DNA from: Marvinbryantia sp.
GTDB lineage: Bacteria; Bacillota; Clostridia; Lachnospirales; Lachnospiraceae
Assembly: GCA_016297895.1 (NCBI GenBank)
Contig: JAEDFS010000001.1
Coordinates: forward strand, 1-64,000
Length of the DNA: 64,000 nucleotides
Direction of reading: 5' to 3'
Shown here: piece after piece, positions 33,538 through 43,530 of the stretch
Numbering within the stretch: position 1 is the first letter of the stretch
Layout: every line of letters starts with the position of its first letter
The notes under the pieces: generated by a model
Told to the model about the DNA's origin: nothing
Seen by the model: only the letters and a program-made list of their open reading frames with translations
Databases searched by the model: none
Program-made: the position numbers and the translations under genes

Positions 33538-35682
33538 TTGGCGACAAGAAGGAAAAAAGAACAGAGATTCAGTAGACAAATGCAAATAAAGCTTATGGCT
33601 GTATTTGCATTCGTTTTATTATTGCTGGCAGCATTGAATCTGTACATTGCAAGGATCAATGTAAAAAACGGGGACAAATATGCGAAGCAGGTTCTGTCCC
33701 AGCAGACCTATGACAGCAGGACCATTCCCTTTCGAAGAGGGGAGATCGTAGACCGGAACGGAAATATTCTGGCAAAGAGTGAAAAAGTGTACAATGTGAT
33801 CCTGGACTGCTATGCCATCAACAGTGTGGAGGACTATCTGGAGCCCACTGTGCGGGCGGTGTCAGAAGTTCTGGATCTGGATGCGGCAGAGGTAAGAGAC
33901 CGGATCTGCGATGAGGAAACGAGAGACAGCCGTTATCAGGTGATCAAAAAAGAGATCTCCATTGAGGAAAAAAACAAATTTGAGGAATATACGGATCTTT
34001 CAGAGGACAGAAACTTAAGCGAGGCACAGAGGCAGGAACTGGAAAATGTACAGGGTGTCTGGTTTGAGGAAGCTTATGTGCGGAGTTATCCCATGAATTC
34101 TCTGGCCTGTTCCGTGCTGGGCTTTGCAAATAAGCTGAATGACGGAATCGCCGGTGTGGAAGCTTATTATTCCGATGTGCTTAACGGCGTGGACGGAAGA
34201 GAATACGGCTATCTGGATGAGGATATGGAGCTGCAGGAAAATATCATCGAGCCTAAGGACGGCAACGGTCTGGTTCTGACCATTGATATGAATATCCAGC
34301 AGGTAATAGAGAAGCATATTGCTCTTCTGGAGGAAGAAAACAAGAACGGACCCCAGGAAGAGACACCGGGAAGGGCCAGTAAAAACACCGCAGTGATCGT
34401 TGCGGATCCCAATACGGGAGAGATCCTTGGAATGGCCACGGACCGTGTTTATAACCTGAATGACCCTCAGAACCTGGATGGATGGTACACGGAAAAAGAA
34501 CAGAACAAGATGTCCGATGAAGAGCGTTCGGAGGCCTTAAGTAAGCTGTGGTACAATTACTGTGTATCGGAAGCATTTGAGCTTGGTTCTACTTACAAGC
34601 CCAATGTGGTGGCAGCGGCGCTGGACAGCGGTAGTATCGATACAGATTTTAAGGTTCAGTGTATCGGATACCTTCAGCCGGTAGCGGAGGAGGAACCCAT
34701 CAACTGTACCTGGACTCATGGAGATGAGACTCTGGGGGATGTGATTAAGAACTCCTGCAACCCCGGTATGATGACCATCGGACTGAAGATGGGAATTGAG
34801 AAATTCTGCCGGTATCAGGAGATTTTCGGATTTGGGAAGCGGACGGGAATCGATCTGCCGAATGAGAATTCCGGCGTATTATACAACGAGAACAATATGG
34901 GTACCATGGAACTTTGTACCTATACCTTCGGCCAGGGATTTACGGCAACCATGATCCAGGAACTGGCTGCATTCTGTGCAGTAGTCAACGGCGGATATTA
35001 TTATAAGCCTCATGTGGTGAAACAGATACTGGATTCTGATGGGGGCGTTGCAAAAAATGTGGATCCGCTGCTGATCTCACAGCCGGTATCCACGAAAACA
35101 TCCTACATCCTGCGGGATTATCTGGAATCCGTGATTACGGATGGTACCGGAACCGATGCGGCAATTGCTGGATACCGGATCGGAGGAAAGACAGGAACCG
35201 CAGAGAAGCTGCCCCGGGGAAACAATAAATATATTATTTCCTTTATCGGAGCAGTGCCTATTGATGATCCGCAGGTGGTCATCTATACGGTGATCGATGA
35301 ACCGAATATTCCCGATCAGGAGGCCGGTATTTATACCAAGCAGCTTGCCAGGGATATTCTGACAGAGATCCTTCCGTACATGGGAATCTATCCCACAGAA
35401 GAGATCACAGATGAGGAACGTTCCAGCCTGGGTATCCAGGTGGAAAAGGAAAAAACGGTTGAGACAGAGGTTCAGTATGTGTATGATGAGTGGGGGAACC
35501 TGCAGTATGATACCACCACCTGGGAACCGCTGACGGAGATTGTAGAGGTTGAGGTGGAAGAGGAAGAGCCCAACAGGGAAAATGTCTATGGACAGGTTGC
35601 GCCGCCGGAGCAGAGCGTGGATGTCGGCGTGGATGAAAATTACCTGGACGGTGTGACGGGAGAGGAACTTCAGCTGGAATAG
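33538..35682 (+). CDS. Class B penicillin-binding protein (FtsI/PBP2B/SpoVD-like), first copy
   Basis: A septal transpeptidase that cross-links peptidoglycan with FtsW. After a transmembrane anchor at about 20-42 come the PBP dimerisation domain (FRRGEIVDRNG) and the transpeptidase domain with all three motifs: STYK (in LGSTYKPN), SCN (in KNSCNPGM) and KTG (in GGKTGTAEK). An acidic C-terminal tail replaces PASTA domains. The TTG at 33538 is preferred because GGTGATC at 33528-33534 pairs with the 16S tail at suitable distance; a GTG at 33529 has no Shine-Dalgarno. About 714 residues. Confidence 0.92.
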   Translation: MATRRKKEQRFSRQMQIKLMAVFAFVLLLLAALNLYIARINVKNGDKYAKQVLSQQTYDSRTIPFRRGEIVDRNGNILAKSEKVYNVILDCYAINSVEDYLEPTVRAVSEVLDLDAAEVRDRICDEETRDSRYQVIKKEISIEEKNKFEEYTDLSEDRNLSEAQRQELENVQGVWFEEAYVRSYPMNSLACSVLGFANKLNDGIAGVEAYYSDVLNGVDGREYGYLDEDMELQENIIEPKDGNGLVLTIDMNIQQVIEKHIALLEEENKNGPQEETPGRASKNTAVIVADPNTGEILGMATDRVYNLNDPQNLDGWYTEKEQNKMSDEERSEALSKLWYNYCVSEAFELGSTYKPNVVAAALDSGSIDTDFKVQCIGYLQPVAEEEPINCTWTHGDETLGDVIKNSCNPGMMTIGLKMGIEKFCRYQEIFGFGKRTGIDLPNENSGVLYNENNMGTMELCTYTFGQGFTATMIQELAAFCAVVNGGYYYKPHVVKQILDSDGGVAKNVDPLLISQPVSTKTSYILRDYLESVITDGTGTDAAIAGYRIGGKTGTAEKLPRGNNKYIISFIGAVPIDDPQVVIYTVIDEPNIPDQEAGIYTKQLARDILTEILPYMGIYPTEEITDEERSSLGIQVEKEKTVETEVQYVYDEWGNLQYDTTTWEPLTEIVEVEVEEEEPNRENVYGQVAPPEQSVDVGVDENYLDGVTGEELQLE

Positions 35683-35760
35683 AGAAAGAGCAGGAATATC
35701 CCTTCGAAAGGATTCATAAATTGCAGTAAACTGCAATGGATGCCTTCGGAGGGATCTTTC

Positions 35761-37500
35761 GTGTTAAAGACCAAAATCTTTCATAAAAAGAAAGTGCTGA
35801 CGGTATTTCTGGTATGTGCAGCAGTGCTGATCTTTCTGATATTCCGTCTTGCAGACCTGATGCTGTTTGAGTCGGAGTATTATGCAAAAAAGGCTCAGGA
35901 TCTTCATGAGCGGGAGCGGGATATCAAGGCAGCCAGGGGAGAGATCCTGGATGCCTCGGGAAAGGTGCTGGCAGCAAACCGGACCGTCTGCACGATCTCT
36001 GTGATTCACAGTCAGATCGAGGAGCCGGAGGAAGTGATCCGTGTACTGTCTGAGAAACTGGAGATGGAGGAGGAAAAGATCCGGGCCAGGGTGGAAAAGC
36101 GAAGCTCCATTGAGCGGATTAAAACCAATGTTTCCAAGGAAATCGGAGATCAGATCCGGGAATGTGATCTGGCCGGCGTGAAGGTGGATGAAGATTATAA
36201 ACGCTATTACCCTTTCGGAAGCCTGGCTTCCAAAGTCCTTGGCTTTACCGGAAGCGACAATCAGGGGATCATCGGACTGGAGGTTCAGTATGAGGAGATC
36301 CTGAAAGGTACAGATGGAAAGATCCTTACCCTGACAGATGCCAGAGGCGTGGAGCTTCCCGAGGCGGGAGAGAGCCGCCTGGAACCGATAGCCGGAAATA
36401 CGCTGAAGATCAGCCTGGATGCCAATATCCAGAAGTTTGCGGAACAGGCGGCAGAAAAAGTTATGGAGAAAAAAAGTGCGGACAGGGTATCCATTCTCCT
36501 TATGAACCCTCAAAACGGAGAGATCCTTGCCATGACCGATGTGCCGGAATTTGATCTGAACCAGCCATTTACACTGAATGTGGATACCACGGGGATGAGC
36601 GGGGAGGAAAAACAGGATGCCCTCAATCAGATGTGGAGAAACGGCTGTATCAATGATACCTATGAACCGGGATCCACTTTTAAGATCATTACCGCATCTG
36701 CAGGACTGGAAGAAGGGGTGGTAAGTCTCAATGACCACTTTTCCTGTCCGGGGTTTAAAATTGTGGAGGACAGAAAGATTCGCTGCCATAAGGTGGCTGG
36801 TCACGGGGCGGAGACTTTTGTGCAGGGAGCACAGAATTCCTGTAATCCGGTATTTATTGAGATCGGTCTTCGACTGGGAGTGGAAAAATACTATGGATAT
36901 TTTCAGCAGTTTGGTCTGCTGAATAAGACCGGAATCGATCTCCCGGGAGAGGCTTCCACGATCATGCATAAGATGGAGGATATGGGACAGGTGGAACTGG
37001 CCACCGTATCCTTCGGACAGTCTTTTCAGATCACGCCCATCCAGCTGGCGTCCACCGTCAGCTCTCTGATCAACGGAGGAAGAAGGGTCACACCCCATTT
37101 TGGCACAGCGGTGTATGACAGTGAGGGTGCGCTGATCCGGAAGCTGGAGTTTCCGCTGGGGGACAGGATCCTGTCGGAAGAGACATCGAAGACTCTGGAT
37201 TATGTACTGGAGCAGGTAGTAGATGGGGGAAGCGGGAAAAATGCCTATCTGGAAGGGTATCATGTGGGCGGAAAGACGGCTACTTCCGAGACTCTGCCCA
37301 GAAGTGCCAACAGGTATATTTCTTCCTTTATCGGATTTGCACCGGCGGATGATCCACAGGTGCTGGGGCTCTGTGTGATCCATAATCCACAGGGAGTCTA
37401 TTACGGGGGAACGATCGCCGCACCGGTCATTCGGGAGATCTTTGAAAACATTCTGCCCTATCTGGGGCTGGAACCGGAGGAGAGCTCCGGTCAGGATTGA
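35761..37500 (+). CDS. Class B penicillin-binding protein, second tandem copy (KTA instead of KTG)
   Basis: A second FtsI/SpoVD-like transpeptidase, 579 residues, starting at a GTG 7 nt after GGAGGG. It has an N-terminal membrane anchor (about 10-30), a dimerisation domain (KAARGEILDASG) and the motifs STFK (PGSTFKII) and SCN (NSCNPVF). The third motif reads Lys505-Thr506-Ala507 (37273-37281) instead of KTG. That glycine is nearly invariant in class B PBPs, so activity or beta-lactam affinity may differ. In sporulating Firmicutes one of such a pair is often SpoVD, but I cannot tell which. No PASTA domain. Confidence 0.9.
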   Translation: MLKTKIFHKKKVLTVFLVCAAVLIFLIFRLADLMLFESEYYAKKAQDLHERERDIKAARGEILDASGKVLAANRTVCTISVIHSQIEEPEEVIRVLSEKLEMEEEKIRARVEKRSSIERIKTNVSKEIGDQIRECDLAGVKVDEDYKRYYPFGSLASKVLGFTGSDNQGIIGLEVQYEEILKGTDGKILTLTDARGVELPEAGESRLEPIAGNTLKISLDANIQKFAEQAAEKVMEKKSADRVSILLMNPQNGEILAMTDVPEFDLNQPFTLNVDTTGMSGEEKQDALNQMWRNGCINDTYEPGSTFKIITASAGLEEGVVSLNDHFSCPGFKIVEDRKIRCHKVAGHGAETFVQGAQNSCNPVFIEIGLRLGVEKYYGYFQQFGLLNKTGIDLPGEASTIMHKMEDMGQVELATVSFGQSFQITPIQLASTVSSLINGGRRVTPHFGTAVYDSEGALIRKLEFPLGDRILSEETSKTLDYVLEQVVDGGSGKNAYLEGYHVGGKTATSETLPRSANRYISSFIGFAPADDPQVLGLCVIHNPQGVYYGGTIAAPVIREIFENILPYLGLEPEESSGQD

Positions 37501-37543
37501 ATGCTCTTTTGCGGCTGGACAGGGCGGAGAAAATAAGTTTTAG

Positions 37544-37572
37544 TTGCTTAATAGAACAAAAAGACGTATAAT
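37544..37572 (+). promoter_or_regulatory. Promoter before mraY
   Basis: TTGCTT at 37544-37549 and a consensus TATAAT at 37567-37572 with a 17-nt spacer, 32 nt upstream of mraY. It would give mraY-murD-ftsW-murA-ftsQ transcription additional to readthrough from mraZ. Confidence 0.75.
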
Positions 37573-37604
37573 TTATAATATGGTCTTTTTGAGAGGAGAA
37601 CAAT

Positions 37605-38564
37605 ATGATAAGTATAGAAATCGTAATATCTTTGCTGACCGCATTTGCCATCAGCGTGTTGTTAAGCCCCTTTGTCATACCCTTTCTTCGAAAACTGAAG
37701 GTGGGACAGACAGAGAGGACGGAAGGAGTACAGTCCCATCTGAAAAAAGCGGGAACTCCCACCATGGGCGGACTGATTATTCTCATCAGTATTCTTGTCA
37801 CGTCCCTGCTGTTTATAGGAAGATATCCCAGGATCATTCCTGTGTTATTCCTTACCCTTGGTTTTGGGATCATCGGTTTTCTGGATGATTACCTGAAGGT
37901 GGTGCTGAGACGGTCTGACGGCCTCTTTCCCAAACAGAAGTTTCTTCTTCAGGTCGTGGTGACAACCGTGTTCGTGATCTACATACTGGTGGTAGATCCG
38001 GAATGCCTGGTAATGATGCTGCCTTTCACCGGCGGGATGTATTTTGACTGTAAATGGATCACGGTGCCGCTGGTGTACCTGGTGGTGCTGGGTACCGTAA
38101 ACGGTGTGAATTTTACCGATGGACTGGACGGGCTGGCTACGGGGGTTACAACCATGGTAGCTGTCTTTTTCACCATTGTTTCCATCGGAGCAGGAGCCGG
38201 AATCGAGCCGATCACTGCAGCAGTGACCGGAGCCCTTCTCGGATTCCTTATGTTCAATGCCCATCCGGCAAAAGTGTTTATGGGGGATACAGGCTCCCTG
38301 GCCCTGGGCGGATTTGTGGCAGGTACAGCCTATGTGCTTCAGATTCCGATCCTGATTCCGGTATTCGGGTTCATCTATATGGTGGAAGTGATATCTGTGA
38401 TGATACAGGTTACTTATTTTAAGAAAACAGGTGGAAAGCGTTTCTTTAAAATGGCGCCGATCCATCATCATTTTGAACTTTGCGGATGGTCCGAGACACA
38501 GATCGTTACGCTGTTCACAGTCGTGACAGCGCTTCTTTGCATGATCTGTCTCCTGGGACTGTAG
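37605..38564 (+). CDS. mraY: Phospho-N-acetylmuramoyl-pentapeptide transferase
   Basis: MraY makes lipid I by transferring phospho-MurNAc-pentapeptide to undecaprenyl phosphate. The 319-residue multi-pass membrane protein has the family motifs GTPTMGGL, FLDDYLKV (about 90-97), NFTDGLDGLATG (about 170-181), FNAHPAKVFMGDTGSLALGG and the C-terminal PIHHHFEL. AGAGGAG precedes the ATG. It is followed by murD in standard dcw order. Confidence 0.97.
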   Translation: MISIEIVISLLTAFAISVLLSPFVIPFLRKLKVGQTERTEGVQSHLKKAGTPTMGGLIILISILVTSLLFIGRYPRIIPVLFLTLGFGIIGFLDDYLKVVLRRSDGLFPKQKFLLQVVVTTVFVIYILVVDPECLVMMLPFTGGMYFDCKWITVPLVYLVVLGTVNGVNFTDGLDGLATGVTTMVAVFFTIVSIGAGAGIEPITAAVTGALLGFLMFNAHPAKVFMGDTGSLALGGFVAGTAYVLQIPILIPVFGFIYMVEVISVMIQVTYFKKTGGKRFFKMAPIHHHFELCGWSETQIVTLFTVVTALLCMICLLGL

Positions 38565-38588
38565 ACTGAAATATTCGGAGGTACTGTT

Positions 38589-39953
38589 ATGGAGTTACAG
38601 AATAAAAAAGTACTGGTATTTGGCTCAGGAATCAGCGGGATCGCAGCGGTCAGTCTCCTGGAAAAGCAGGGAGCATTTCCGGTATTGTTTGATGGAAACC
38701 GGGAACTGACAGAAGAGGGGATCCGTTCAAAGCTGGAGGAAGGAAGCAGGGCGGAGATCGTGATCGGGGAGCTTTCAGAAGAGATCCTGGACACTCTTTC
38801 TCTTGCAGTATTAAGTCCCGGAGTTCCCACAGATATTCCTCTGGTAAACCAGATGCGGGATAAGGGAATTCCTGTCTGGGGAGAGATCGAACTGGCCTAT
38901 ACCTGTGGAAAGGGCGATGTACTGGCTGTGACCGGAACCAACGGAAAGACCACCACGACCAGCCTTTTGGGAGCAATCATGCAGCATGCCCGGGAGTCCG
39001 CATTTATTGTGGGGAATATCGGAATCCCCTATACCCAGGTGGTTGAAAAGACCAGGGAGGATTCGGTAACGGTTGCGGAGATCAGCAGCTTTCAGCTGGA
39101 AACGATCGACAGCTTCCGCCCCCGTGTCAGTGCAATCTTAAATATTACGCCGGATCACCTGAACCGTCACCATACCATGGAAGAATACATAAGGGTGAAA
39201 GAACTGATCACAAAGAATCAGACGCCGGAAGACACCTGCGTATTGAATTATGAAGATGAGGTGCTGCGGGAGTTCGGAAAACATCTGAACTGCAGGGTCA
39301 TATTTTTCAGCAGCCTGCGTACACTAGAAAAAGGCATCTATTTAAATGGAGAAGTGATCGAATACAATGACGGAGAAAGGATCACAAAGATCTGCAGTAC
39401 AAAGGAACTGAACCTTCCGGGACGCCACAATCATGAAAATGTGATGGCAGCGACGGCAATGGCTCTGGCCTATGGTGTAAGTCCTGCAGAGATTTATGAG
39501 GTGCTGATCCGTTTTAAGGCGGTGGAGCACCGTATTGAGTATGTGACAGAGATCAATGGAGTGGTGTATTACAACGATTCCAAGGGAACGAATCCGGATG
39601 CAGCGATCAAGGGAATCCAGGCTATGGACCGGCCGACACTGCTGATCGGAGGCGGATATGACAAACAATCCTCCTATGAGGAATGGATCAAAGCCTTTGA
39701 CGGAAAAGTGCGGTATCTGGTGCTTCTGGGACAGACCAGAGAGAAAATCGCAGAGACAGCAAGAGCCTGTGGATTTACAGATATTGTAATGACTGACAGT
39801 CTGGAGGAGGCAGTGCAGTTCTGTGCGGATCATGCGAATCCCGGAGATGCCGTGCTGCTGTCACCGGCCTGTGCAAGCTGGGGCATGTTCCCCAATTATG
39901 AAGTCCGCGGAAAGATGTTCAAGGAACTGGTACACGGACTGGAAAAGAAATAG
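38589..39953 (+). CDS. murD: UDP-MurNAc-L-alanine:D-glutamate ligase
   Basis: MurD adds D-glutamate to UDP-MurNAc-L-alanine. The 454-residue Mur ligase has the N-terminal Rossmann-like start (VLVFGSGISGIAA), ATP-binding GTNGKTTT (about 117-124), the central INITPDHLNRH-like motif (LNITPDHLNRH) and the C-terminal YNDSKGTNPDA and LSPACASWGMF. Length and order (mraY-murD-ftsW) are typical. Confidence 0.97.
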   Translation: MELQNKKVLVFGSGISGIAAVSLLEKQGAFPVLFDGNRELTEEGIRSKLEEGSRAEIVIGELSEEILDTLSLAVLSPGVPTDIPLVNQMRDKGIPVWGEIELAYTCGKGDVLAVTGTNGKTTTTSLLGAIMQHARESAFIVGNIGIPYTQVVEKTREDSVTVAEISSFQLETIDSFRPRVSAILNITPDHLNRHHTMEEYIRVKELITKNQTPEDTCVLNYEDEVLREFGKHLNCRVIFFSSLRTLEKGIYLNGEVIEYNDGERITKICSTKELNLPGRHNHENVMAATAMALAYGVSPAEIYEVLIRFKAVEHRIEYVTEINGVVYYNDSKGTNPDAAIKGIQAMDRPTLLIGGGYDKQSSYEEWIKAFDGKVRYLVLLGQTREKIAETARACGFTDIVMTDSLEEAVQFCADHANPGDAVLLSPACASWGMFPNYEVRGKMFKELVHGLEKK

Positions 39954-39980
39954 GGTAATCAGATTGCAGGGAGTGATCGT

Positions 39981-41054
39981 TTGAAGCAAAAACGGCAGGA
40001 CCTTACCTTGCAGATAATAGTGATGATCCTGGTCGTGTTCGGCCTGATCACTCTTGGCAGTACAAGTGCTTATAACGGACAGGTGAGATTCGGAGATTCC
40101 GGGTATTATTTCAAAAAACAGCTGTTTGCCGCCCTGCTTGGGCTGGCAGCCATGTTTCTGATATCCAGAATGGATTATCACCTGTTTGCACGTTTTGCAG
40201 GAGCCGGATATCTTCTGTCCCTGATTCTGTCGGCAGCAGTTCTCCTGGTAGGAGATTCCTATAACGGGTCGAAGCGCTGGCTGTCTTTGGGACCGTTATC
40301 TTTTCAGCCTTCGGAATTTGCAAAACCGGCGGTGATCCTCTTTCTGGCTTATACAGTCGGATGCCGTCAGAAAAAACAGAGGGGAATGCTGTCTCTGATG
40401 ATGACGATTTTCATGGTCCTTCCCATTGTGGGTCTGGTGGGAACCAATAATCTGAGCACAGCCATCATTATTCTTGGAATTGCAGTGGTGCTGGCTTTTG
40501 TATCCAATCCCCGATATCTGCCTTTTATCTGGATCGGCCTGACAGGAATCGGATTTGTCGGAGTGTTTCTGGGGATGGAACAATATCGCCTGGAACGGCT
40601 GGCGATCTGGAGAGATCCGGAGAGTTATGAAAAAGGGTTTCAGACCATTCAGGGTCTTTACGCCATCGGTTCCGGCGGTCTGTTCGGAAGAGGACTGGGA
40701 GAGAGTATCCAGAAGCTTGGATTTGTTCCGGAGGCGCAGAATGATATGATCTTTTCTGTGATCTGTGAGGAACTGGGGCTTACCGGGGCGATCCTGCTTC
40801 TGATCGTATTTCTTCTGATGCTGTGGAGATTTATGGTGATCGCTGTTCATGCACCGGATCTGTTTGGCACTTTGATCTGTGCCGGAATCATGGGACATAT
40901 TGCGATCCAGGTCATACTGAATGTAGCGGTCGTGACCAATACCATTCCCAATACGGGAATCACCCTGCCATTTATCAGCTACGGAGGGACTTCCGTACTG
41001 TTTCTCCTGGCGGAGATGGGGCTGGCATTGAGTGTCAGCAGGTGGCAAAAATAG
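39981..41054 (+). CDS. ftsW: SEDS-family septal peptidoglycan polymerase FtsW
   Basis: FtsW polymerises lipid II into glycan strands and works with the class B PBP encoded upstream. The 357-residue multi-pass protein has the SEDS motifs GSKRWLSLGPLSFQPSEFAKPA, AIGSGGLFGRGLGES and the late NTGITLPFISYGGTS. The start is a TTG at 39981 with GGGAGTGATC upstream. In spore formers SpoVE is closely similar and cannot be excluded, but the position between murD and murA fits FtsW. Confidence 0.93.
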   Translation: MKQKRQDLTLQIIVMILVVFGLITLGSTSAYNGQVRFGDSGYYFKKQLFAALLGLAAMFLISRMDYHLFARFAGAGYLLSLILSAAVLLVGDSYNGSKRWLSLGPLSFQPSEFAKPAVILFLAYTVGCRQKKQRGMLSLMMTIFMVLPIVGLVGTNNLSTAIIILGIAVVLAFVSNPRYLPFIWIGLTGIGFVGVFLGMEQYRLERLAIWRDPESYEKGFQTIQGLYAIGSGGLFGRGLGESIQKLGFVPEAQNDMIFSVICEELGLTGAILLLIVFLLMLWRFMVIAVHAPDLFGTLICAGIMGHIAIQVILNVAVVTNTIPNTGITLPFISYGGTSVLFLLAEMGLALSVSRWQK

Positions 41055-41107
41055 GAATCCTGCATATAGTAAGTTATGACTCTTTGAATGCGGCAGGAGG
41101 AGTTGGG

Positions 41108-42355
41108 GTGTCCAGAATACAGATCGCAGGGGGAATTCCGCTTAAGGGAGAAGTCAGGATACAGGGGTCGAAAAATGCAGCACTTCCGCTGATGGCAGCA
41201 TCTGTTCTTCATCAGGGAAAAACGATATTACATAACTGTCCGGATATCCTGGATGTGGAATATATGTCGGAAATACTGAGAGAACTGGGATGCACCGTCC
41301 TGCGCAGGTCGGATACTCTTGTAATCGATGCAGCCAATCTGTGCCGATACCGGATTACGGAGACCTATGCAACCAGACTGAGGGCCTCGGTTATTCTTCT
41401 GGGCAGTCTTCTGGGACGTAAGGGACAGGTGGAAATACCTTATCCCGGCGGATGTTCCATTGGGACGCGGCCCATTGATCTTCATATCCGGGCGCTGGAA
41501 CAACTGGGAGCCATAACGGAAACCAGGGAGAACAGGATCTTTTTATCATCCAAAAGACTTTCAGGAGCGGAAATACAGTTTCCCTTTCCCAGTGTAGGAG
41601 CGACGGAAAACGGGATCCTGGCAGCCGTTCTGGCAGAGGGGGATACAAAGCTTTGCGGATGTGCCACGGAGCCGGAGATCGGGGAACTCTGTGCGTTCCT
41701 CAGGCAGAAAGGTGCGCAGATCGAGGTGGACGGCGGGAATGTGACGATACATGGTCGGGCGAGGCTTCAGGATTCGGAGTATACCCTGATGCCGGACCGT
41801 ATCGTGGCCGGAACCTATCTCTGTGCGGCAGCGGGGACGAGAGGAAACGTGGTGCTCAGAAATGCTGTGCCGGAACATCTTCTGGCACCCATTGAGATTC
41901 TGAAAAAGACAGGAGCACTGATAGAGACGGGGGAAGACTGGATACAGATCGACGGCACCGCAGCAGAACATTCGGTGGAATATATGGAGACCGCTCCTTA
42001 TCCAGGGTTTCCCACAGATCTTCAGTCACAGCTGATGGCAGTGCTCACGGAGGCGGAAGGAATCAGCATCATTCGGGAAAACGTGTTTGATTCCAGATTT
42101 CAGACAGCCGAAGAACTGAAAAAAATGGGTGCAGAGATCAGAACCGAGCATGGAATGGCCCAAATTGCAGGGCCGGCAAAGCTTCAGGGCGCAGAAGTGA
42201 TATCCAGGGATCTGCGGGGAGGAGCAGCATTGGTGATTGCCGGGCTGATGGCATCCGGAACGACGGTTGTGGATGGCTGTCATCTGATCGACAGAGGATA
42301 TGTAAATATATGCAGGGATCTGAAAAGTCTGGGAGCCGGAATCGTCAGATCCTGA
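41108..42355 (+). CDS. murA: UDP-N-acetylglucosamine 1-carboxyvinyltransferase
   Basis: MurA transfers enolpyruvate to UDP-GlcNAc, the first committed peptidoglycan step. The GTG at 41108 gives 415 residues (family about 417) and follows AGGAGG at 41095-41100 by 7 nt. The much longer open frame upstream overlaps ftsW and is not MurA-like. Motifs: IQGSKNAALP, PGGCSIGTRPIDLH with the catalytic fosfomycin-target cysteine, and the C-terminal RGGAALVIAGLMASG. A murA-type gene at this position replaces the murG/murB usually found in dcw clusters. Confidence 0.95.
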   Translation: MSRIQIAGGIPLKGEVRIQGSKNAALPLMAASVLHQGKTILHNCPDILDVEYMSEILRELGCTVLRRSDTLVIDAANLCRYRITETYATRLRASVILLGSLLGRKGQVEIPYPGGCSIGTRPIDLHIRALEQLGAITETRENRIFLSSKRLSGAEIQFPFPSVGATENGILAAVLAEGDTKLCGCATEPEIGELCAFLRQKGAQIEVDGGNVTIHGRARLQDSEYTLMPDRIVAGTYLCAAAGTRGNVVLRNAVPEHLLAPIEILKKTGALIETGEDWIQIDGTAAEHSVEYMETAPYPGFPTDLQSQLMAVLTEAEGISIIRENVFDSRFQTAEELKKMGAEIRTEHGMAQIAGPAKLQGAEVISRDLRGGAALVIAGLMASGTTVVDGCHLIDRGYVNICRDLKSLGAGIVRS

Positions 42356-42372
42356 GAAAAGAGGAGTAAACG

Positions 42373-43437
42373 ATGCAGCTGCAAATGAGAAAGAAAAAGA
42401 ATTTTCTGAAATTACCTTTTTTGGTTTTTGTGGGAGTCCTGGTGGCGGGACTGGCGATCATTTTCGGTCTGTTCCATGTGCGTCAGGTGGATGTAATCGG
42501 AAATGAATTTTATTCTGCGGAAGAAATACAGAAGATGGTGATGTCAGATTCTCTGGGGGAAAATTCCATATATCTTACCTGGAAATACAGCCAGCCGGAT
42601 GCAGCGGAGAATCTGCCATTCTTAAGCGGAGTGGAAGTGAGCATGGTAAATCCCTATCATGTGCAGATCAAAGTCTATGAGAAGATCATTGTTGGATATT
42701 TTATGTATTCCGGTTCTATGGTGTATTTTGATAAAGATGGAATCGTAGTGGAGATCTCCCAGGAGCAGAGGGAGGGAATTCCGCCTTATTCCGGAATCTC
42801 CATCGGTCAGCCGGTGGTCTCCCAGGCAATTCCGGTAGCCGATGAGGCGTTCCTTCGGGACATTATTGAGGCGGCAGCACTGATCAGACAGAGCGGTCTG
42901 GAGCCGTTGGAAGTTCACTACGATGACAAACAGCAGCTGATTCTGTATTTCAGGAATAACCGGGTCATACTGGGTGATAATTCTTATCTGGAAGAAAAAC
43001 TGTCCAATCTGAAGGCACTCTTTTCCCAGATGGAGGAACTGTCAGGAACTCTGCATATGGAAAACTATGATTCTTCCACGACCAGAATTTCCTTCAAAGT
43101 CGGTGAAAAAGGGGAGGAAGAGCTGCTTCTGGATCTGAACAAACCGGCAGGTGAACAGGAGACGGATACCGGCGGTGAGGGAGAAAACGGAGAAGGAGAG
43201 ACCGAAAGCGGGGAAAGCACAGGGCCCGATGAGGACGGAAAGTGGGGAGATTCCGGTTATGTGGAGGATCCCAGCCGGATCACCACCGACGCAGACGGCA
43301 ACCAGATGTATACGGATGAACAGGGAAATGTGACCTATGATATGAGCATGCAGTATCTGGGGGATGACGGGCAGGTGATCTCGGACGGATACGGACATAT
43401 CGATCCTTATACAGGGGCGTATATTTTGAATCAATAA
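42373..43437 (+). CDS. ftsQ: Cell division protein FtsQ/DivIB
   Basis: FtsQ (DivIB) is a bitopic divisome scaffold. The 354-residue protein has a short basic N-terminus, one transmembrane helix at about 14-36 and a POTRA-type domain (VRQVDVIGNEFYSAEEIQKMV), then a beta-rich domain. The C-terminal tail of about 90 residues is acidic and low-complexity (Glu/Gly/Ser/Thr-rich from about residue 255) and likely disordered. Assignment rests on the POTRA segment and position before ftsZ; ftsA is absent between them. Confidence 0.88.
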   Translation: MQLQMRKKKNFLKLPFLVFVGVLVAGLAIIFGLFHVRQVDVIGNEFYSAEEIQKMVMSDSLGENSIYLTWKYSQPDAAENLPFLSGVEVSMVNPYHVQIKVYEKIIVGYFMYSGSMVYFDKDGIVVEISQEQREGIPPYSGISIGQPVVSQAIPVADEAFLRDIIEAAALIRQSGLEPLEVHYDDKQQLILYFRNNRVILGDNSYLEEKLSNLKALFSQMEELSGTLHMENYDSSTTRISFKVGEKGEEELLLDLNKPAGEQETDTGGEGENGEGETESGESTGPDEDGKWGDSGYVEDPSRITTDADGNQMYTDEQGNVTYDMSMQYLGDDGQVISDGYGHIDPYTGAYILNQ

Positions 43438-43446
43438 AGAAAACTC

Positions 43447-43475
43447 TTGATTAATTGAGGAAAAAGCTTTATTAT
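43447..43475 (+). promoter_or_regulatory. Promoter of ftsZ
   Basis: TTGATT at 43447-43452 and TATTAT at 43470-43475 with a 17-nt spacer, 56 nt upstream of the ftsZ start. It allows ftsZ to be expressed separately from the rest of the dcw cluster. Confidence 0.72.
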
Positions 43476-43530
43476 AGAAGAAATAGTGGGATTAGACGGT
43501 CCTTTGGAAGGACAAGAAGGAGGAACTACC

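Noticed and set aside
35764..37383. 539-codon open frame on the minus strand opposite the second PBP
   Set aside because: Antisense shadow of a gene with intact PBP motifs; no family resemblance.
40823..41107. N-terminal extension of the murA frame into ftsW
   Set aside because: The sequence is unlike any MurA and overlaps ftsW; GTG 41108 with AGGAGG gives the correct family length.
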